NCBI GenBank assembly: GCA_937893145.1
Contig: CALBJW010000187.1
Coordinates: 1-17,547 of the forward strand
From: an uncultured Prevotellaceae bacterium
GTDB lineage: Bacteria > Bacteroidota > Bacteroidia > Bacteroidales > Bacteroidaceae
Direction of reading: 5' to 3'
Length of the DNA: 17,547 nucleotides
Numbering within the stretch: the stretch's first letter is position 1; each line of letters starts with the position of its first letter. A program made the translations under genes and the position numbers. The notes under the pieces are model-generated. The model was not told where the DNA came from. It searched no databases and saw nothing but the letters and a program-made list of their open reading frames with translations. This document shows, piece after piece, positions 13,334-17,547 of this stretch.

Positions 13334-16235
13334 AGTATTACTTATCATATTCTCCCTGTTGTTCTCCTCTATTGGCAATCGCATAAATGCTCAAGACCTG
13401 ACCGCAGAATTCAGCAATTATGCCGCACAATATGTATGTCCAGATGCCAATATCGCTAAATGCACATTCAAAGGATACAGCATAGACTCCGAGACAAACA
13501 CCCTCACTGTAACCTTTGGTGGAGGGTTCTCTGAGCAGCATTTCACCGTGCAGAATGTCAAGAGGATATATTCCGACATCAATTATCTTCTTCCACAAGA
13601 GATGAAGAAGATGAAACTGTGTGTCATGACCGAGAACCACCCTATCGAATTTTTCATTCCAAACTCTATGCGTGCTGCCGACTTCGACAGGTCGCGCATT
13701 CTCAGCACCACATACAACGGAGCCCCTTGGGTAACGAACATCTCACGCCCATACAAGCCCGAAGCAGGACTTGAAGGCTGTCATATATCCCTGTGGCAGA
13801 GTCATGGTCGCTATTGGCGAAACGAGAAGTCGGAATGGTATTGGCAAAGACCACGACTGTTCTGCACAACAGAGGACCTTTTATCCCAGACCTTTGTCGT
13901 TCCCTACATCATTCCAATGCTCCAGAACGCGGGTGCTGTGGTGTTTACTCCTCGTGAAAGAGACTACCAGTCCCACGAAGTCATCGTGGATAACGACCAG
14001 CCGAATGTATCAGGACACTACATCGAGACATTCAAACTCAACCCTTCCGAACTGATGTGGTCCACAACCAAACAAGCAGCGTTTGCCAACACAAAACCCA
14101 TCTATAATGTATGCGACACCCCTTTTGTTAGTGGTACAGCACGCATCACTACGGCTGTTGATGGAAAAGAAGATGTTGCCTACACCCAATGGATTCCATA
14201 TATCCCCGCTTCGGGCAAGTATGCTGTGTATGTAACCTACCCATCCTTCCCCAACTCTATCCCTGATGCACACTATGTCGTCTTCCACAAGGGTGGCATG
14301 ACAGAGTTCCGTGTCAACCAGCGCATCGGTGGAGGAACATGGGTTTATCTCGGTTCTTTCGAGTTTAATGAGGGCGAGATAGATGCCGCTAAGGTTGTAC
14401 TTACCAACATAAGTAGCACAGAAGGCGTTGTGAGTGCCGATGCAGTGAGATTTGGCGGTGGAATGGGAAATGTCCTTCCTACAATCGTTACCACCGAAGT
14501 GATAAAGCAAGACACAACAGAGATTAAACGATACACCCACGAACCAGTCCAGCAGCTTTCTGGTCTTCCACGTTGGGCGGAAGGAGCCAAGTATTCAGCT
14601 TTCTGGTATGGTCAGCCATACACCATCCACAGTGGAGGATTTGACAACGATGAGTACAAGAACGACATTCGCAGTCGTTCCCTCTTCGTGAACAACCTGT
14701 CTGGTGGTTCTGTATATAATCCCGATGAAAACGGTCGTGGAGTGCCTTTCGAACTCAATCTTGCCTTCCATACCGATGCGGGATACTCCCTCACCGACGA
14801 TTTCATCGGCTCTTTAGGCATATACATGACCGACGAGAACGATGGGCTTACGGCTTCCGGAATGGACCGATATGTGAGTCGTGACCTTGCAAGTGCTATC
14901 CTCACAAACATACACACCGACCTCAACAAGTATGGTTGGAATGTTCGTGCGCTCTGGAACAAGGACTACGGTGAAGCTCGCACTCCTGCCTCCCCTGCAA
15001 CCATCATCGAGATGCTGTCACACCAGAACTTTGCCGACATGAAGATGGCATACGACCCTCAGTTCAAGTTCGATTTCTGCCGTTCGGTGTATAAAAGCAT
15101 CGTTAAATTCGTAGCAACAACCCACAAAAGCATCTATACCATCCAACCTCTTCCTGTGCAGGACTTCCACATTAAGCTCGATGAATCGCGTTCTGTTGCC
15201 ACTCTTTCATGGCAGCCAACCAAAGATACACTCGAACCAACAGCAGACCCTACTGCTTACATCCTCTATACTCGTCAAGGAAACAACGATTTCGACAACG
15301 GACAGATAGTTCACGGAACGAGTGTAAACATAGAACTGAACAAGGATATTGTTTACTCTTTCAAAATCACAGCATTAAATGACGGTGGTGAAAGTTTTCC
15401 TTCAGAGATACTTTCCGCATATATCGCCCCTAACAGCAAGGGACAAATACTCATATTGAACGCGTTCACCCGCCTCGAAGGCCCCGCATCATACAATTCA
15501 GAAACCGAACAGGGCTTCCTTCTCGACCTCGACCCAGGTGTGCCTTACGGCGCTTTCACCGGATTTTGTGGTTTGCAGAAAGGCTTCGACAAGCGAAAAG
15601 CAGGCAGTGAAGCGTCCGATGGACTCGGAGCAAGTGGTTCGGAATACGAAGGCACCATCTTCATGGGCAACACCTTCGACTATCCTTTCATTCACGGTTT
15701 AGGCATCGCCTCCTTAGGCGAATACTCCTTCTGCTCATCAAGCGAGAGCGCCCTACTGAAGAACAAGGTACGATTGTCCGACTACAAGATGGTGGATGTC
15801 ATCTACGGCACACAGAAGGACTTCAATCAGTCAACCATCTCTCTGCTCAGTTCCTACAACATGAACGGAGGAAGAGTAATGATTAGCGGTGCAAATGTGT
15901 CAAACATCAAAAACCCCGACCTAAACATCTCGCACATTTCAGGATGTGGTACGGAGTTCGACATCTATCGCAGGATGAACCCTATTCGATATGCCATACC
16001 ATCCATTTCTGTCGTTGAAATGGGACAAACCATCTTCCCTCTGCCCCAGTCAGCATTCCCTATGCTTGCCTATTCAAACATGCAGAGTGCAGGAATGGCT
16101 TACGATGGCAGCGATACCAAGACCATAATACTTGGTTTCCCTATCGAGGGTATCATTCAGCAGGAGAAAATCAACGAACTGATGCGTTCTTTCGTTGTCT
16201 TCCTTACTGCCGACCAAACATTCAACATTAAATAA
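13326..16235 (+). CDS. Secreted split N-acetylmuramoyl-L-alanine amidase-like protein with golvesin and FnIII-like domains
   Basis: A 969-residue exported protein of the type often labelled golvesin-domain protein or, with little basis, xanthan lyase. The signal peptide spans 1-22 (cut at NA-QD). An Amidase_3-like fold appears split: the first half (about 145-215) has SHGRYW with His160 and Glu183, the second (about 470-600) has FHTDAG with His482 and EMLSHQNF with Glu562. These align by pattern with the three zinc ligands and catalytic glutamate. A golvesin-type beta-sandwich (about 292-380, YVTYPSFPNSIPDAHY) lies between. An FnIII-like domain follows (about 607-698), then an unassigned C-terminal domain (705-969). 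No type IX sorting domain is evident. The start overlaps the plug gene by 8 bases. The enzyme assignment is inference. Confidence 0.82.
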   Translation: MNKVLLIIFSLLFSSIGNRINAQDLTAEFSNYAAQYVCPDANIAKCTFKGYSIDSETNTLTVTFGGGFSEQHFTVQNVKRIYSDINYLLPQEMKKMKLCVMTENHPIEFFIPNSMRAADFDRSRILSTTYNGAPWVTNISRPYKPEAGLEGCHISLWQSHGRYWRNEKSEWYWQRPRLFCTTEDLLSQTFVVPYIIPMLQNAGAVVFTPRERDYQSHEVIVDNDQPNVSGHYIETFKLNPSELMWSTTKQAAFANTKPIYNVCDTPFVSGTARITTAVDGKEDVAYTQWIPYIPASGKYAVYVTYPSFPNSIPDAHYVVFHKGGMTEFRVNQRIGGGTWVYLGSFEFNEGEIDAAKVVLTNISSTEGVVSADAVRFGGGMGNVLPTIVTTEVIKQDTTEIKRYTHEPVQQLSGLPRWAEGAKYSAFWYGQPYTIHSGGFDNDEYKNDIRSRSLFVNNLSGGSVYNPDENGRGVPFELNLAFHTDAGYSLTDDFIGSLGIYMTDENDGLTASGMDRYVSRDLASAILTNIHTDLNKYGWNVRALWNKDYGEARTPASPATIIEMLSHQNFADMKMAYDPQFKFDFCRSVYKSIVKFVATTHKSIYTIQPLPVQDFHIKLDESRSVATLSWQPTKDTLEPTADPTAYILYTRQGNNDFDNGQIVHGTSVNIELNKDIVYSFKITALNDGGESFPSEILSAYIAPNSKGQILILNAFTRLEGPASYNSETEQGFLLDLDPGVPYGAFTGFCGLQKGFDKRKAGSEASDGLGASGSEYEGTIFMGNTFDYPFIHGLGIASLGEYSFCSSSESALLKNKVRLSDYKMVDVIYGTQKDFNQSTISLLSSYNMNGGRVMISGANVSNIKNPDLNISHISGCGTEFDIYRRMNPIRYAIPSISVVEMGQTIFPLPQSAFPMLAYSNMQSAGMAYDGSDTKTIILGFPIEGIIQQEKINELMRSFVVFLTADQTFNIK

Positions 16236-16260
16236 CTAAAAACAAACAATATACACATTT

Positions 16261-16590
16261 ATGTACAACATTCAATCTAATGCTTCAGGTACTCGTACCA
16301 TCGAAGTCACCGAAGAAAATCTCCAGACCATCGAGAAGTATTCCCTTCTGAAAGGACTCGTTCCTTCGAATGGAATTGTTGACGAGACTACCCTCGAAAA
16401 ACTCAAGCACAATGTCAAGTCCTACATCCTCAACAATGAGGGATGCAAGGACCTCATCGACCTTTGTTTCAATGTGCTTTATCACGACAACATGAAGGTG
16501 TTCGGACTCAAGGAGCTTATCATGCTCTATGTAGGTTGGAAAGATTCAAAAGCAGAAGAGCAAGAAGATGCAGTGGTTGCCAACGACTAA
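16261..16590 (+). CDS. Conserved-looking small protein of unknown function
   Basis: I do not recognise this 109-residue protein. It has no signal peptide, membrane helix, cysteine cluster or nucleotide-binding motif. It looks soluble and mostly helical: a short polar N terminus, a helical core (about 18-95, including KSYILNNEGCKDLIDLCFNVLYHD and KELIMLYVGWK), and an acidic tail (KAEEQEDAVVAND). It lies 25 bases after the golvesin gene, and its last 23 bases overlap the start of ygiQ in another frame, which suggests translational coupling to YgiQ. Codon use resembles the neighbours. It is probably a real gene because it fills the gap between coupled genes with no other candidate frame. Confidence 0.72.
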   Translation: MYNIQSNASGTRTIEVTEENLQTIEKYSLLKGLVPSNGIVDETTLEKLKHNVKSYILNNEGCKDLIDLCFNVLYHDNMKVFGLKELIMLYVGWKDSKAEEQEDAVVAND

Positions 16591-17547
16591 GAAAGAACTC
16601 GAACGACTTGGCTGGGATGAACTCGATGTCATCCTGTTTTCTGCCGATGCATACGTGGACCACCCCTCTTTCGGAGCGGCGGTCATCGGTCGTGTGCTTG
16701 AGGCAGAAGGACTTCGTGTAGCCATCGTTCCTCAACCCGACTGGCACGGCGACTATCGCGACTTCAAGAAACTTGGTCGTCCTCGCCTCTTCTTCGGCAT
16801 CTCACCTGGCTGCATGGACAGCATGGTGAACAAATATACAGCGAACAAGCGACTCCGCAGCGAGGATGCTTATTCGCCTGATGGTCGTCCCGACCTCCGT
16901 CCCGACTATCCAACCATCGTATATACCAAGATTCTCAAGGAACTCTATCCCGATGTGCCTGTTGTACTCGGAGGAATAGAGGCTTCGCTTCGCCGACTCA
17001 CCCACTACGACTACTGGGCAGACAAACTGCAGAAGAGCATCCTCGTCCCTTCAGGAGCAGACCTCCTCGTGTATGGAATGGGCGAAAAACCTATGCCTGA
17101 ACTTGCCAACCTGCTCCGTGAAAAAGCCGATGAAACCGACACTCCTATCGATGTTGCCACTTTCCGCAACCTCATGCTCCGCTTCCCACAGCGCCAATCA
17201 GCCATCATCTGCGAGGAGAAGGAGATACCTGGAGGAATAAAGTCCGATGACATCGTGCTTCACTCCCACGAAGAGTGTCTTCGAGACAAGATTAAGCAAG
17301 CCGAAAACTTCCGCCACATCGAGGAAGAATCGAACAAATACGAGGCGCAACGCATCATTCAGGGAGTGGATGGCAAGTTCGTAGTTGTCAATCCTCCTTA
17401 CCAGCCTATGACACAAGACGAACTGGACCGTGCCTTCGACCTTCCATACACTCGTCTTCCTCACCCAAAGTACAAGGGCAAGCGCATCCCCGCATACGAT
17501 ATGATTAAGTTCTCCGTATGCATGCATCGTGGCTGTTTCGGCGGTTG
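16568..17547 (+). CDS. YgiQ family radical SAM protein, 3' end missing
   Basis: The N-terminal 326 codons of a YgiQ-type (UPF0313) radical SAM protein. The physiological reaction of this family is not established to my knowledge. Recognition rests on the family's N-terminal pattern: MQWLPTTKKELERLGWDELD, DAYVDHPSFGAAVIGRVLE, PRLFFGISPGCMDSMVNKYT, GGIEASLRRLTHYDYW and LLVYGMGEKPMPEL. The radical SAM cluster motif begins with GCFGGC: Cys323 is the first cluster cysteine, and the window ends two bases into the codon of the second. ATG 16568 is the only sensible start and overlaps the preceding gene by 23 bases. It continues beyond the right edge, so no stop is visible. Confidence 0.95.
   Translation, partial: MQWLPTTKKELERLGWDELDVILFSADAYVDHPSFGAAVIGRVLEAEGLRVAIVPQPDWHGDYRDFKKLGRPRLFFGISPGCMDSMVNKYTANKRLRSEDAYSPDGRPDLRPDYPTIVYTKILKELYPDVPVVLGGIEASLRRLTHYDYWADKLQKSILVPSGADLLVYGMGEKPMPELANLLREKADETDTPIDVATFRNLMLRFPQRQSAIICEEKEIPGGIKSDDIVLHSHEECLRDKIKQAENFRHIEEESNKYEAQRIIQGVDGKFVVVNPPYQPMTQDELDRAFDLPYTRLPHPKYKGKRIPAYDMIKFSVCMHRGCFGG

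Noticed and set aside
16443..16721. Frame overlapping the 109-residue protein and ygiQ
   Set aside because: It overlaps the clearly recognisable YgiQ N terminus in another frame and shows no family pattern.
1..17547. Mobile element, phage, CRISPR, defence or toxin-antitoxin system
   Set aside because: No transposase, integrase, direct repeat array, target duplications or recognisable defence genes. All large frames are assigned to chromosomal families, and base composition looks even.

Overview
The window looks like core chromosome from a Bacteroidota, most likely a Prevotella-type Bacteroidales. Three things support this: Bacteroidota promoters (TTTG near -33, TAnnTTTG near -7, about 19-20 bases apart) in almost every intergenic gap, little Shine-Dalgarno sequence, and lineage genes such as a type IX secretion plug protein and a golvesin-type split amidase. 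No phage, insertion sequence, CRISPR or other transferred island was seen.

Layout. 1-221 (-): an SRP RNA gene and a tRNA-Thr(TGT) that runs off the left edge, four bases apart, behind one promoter. 294-3312 (+): dedA-family gene, ffh and folD, closed by a strong terminator. SRP RNA and its protein partner Ffh therefore lie about 0.8 kb apart on opposite strands. 3310-3554 (+): a tRNA-His(GTG) unit. 3577-4579 (-): a secreted GH25 lysozyme. 4651-7239 (+): nudC, a periplasmic amidase and an MCE/MlaD lipid-transport protein. 7240-7591: dnaA upstream region. 7592-8989 (+): dnaA. 9029-9073: terminator shared by convergent dnaA and udk. 9079-12022 (-): a tandem ABC ATPase, a YqiA-like esterase and udk, in that transcription order. 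12066-17547 (+): T9SS plug protein, split amidase with golvesin and FnIII-like domains, a 109-residue unknown protein, and YgiQ, cut by the right edge.

The genes are mostly housekeeping: protein targeting (SRP RNA, Ffh), translation (two tRNAs), replication initiation (DnaA), one-carbon and nucleotide metabolism (FolD, Udk, NudC), and envelope upkeep (DedA, GH25, amidase, MCE, T9SS plug, golvesin protein).

I found no clearly new multi-gene system. The most interesting signals are regulatory and RNA-level. An identical 11-base promoter element is shared by the SRP RNA, tRNA-His and dnaA promoters. The SRP RNA has a non-GGAA apical loop. An SRP RNA-tRNA transcript probably needs processing. 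Two genes start at or almost at their predicted transcription start. Two back-to-back promoters lie inside an inverted repeat. The tandem ABC protein has a degenerate first ATPase site.
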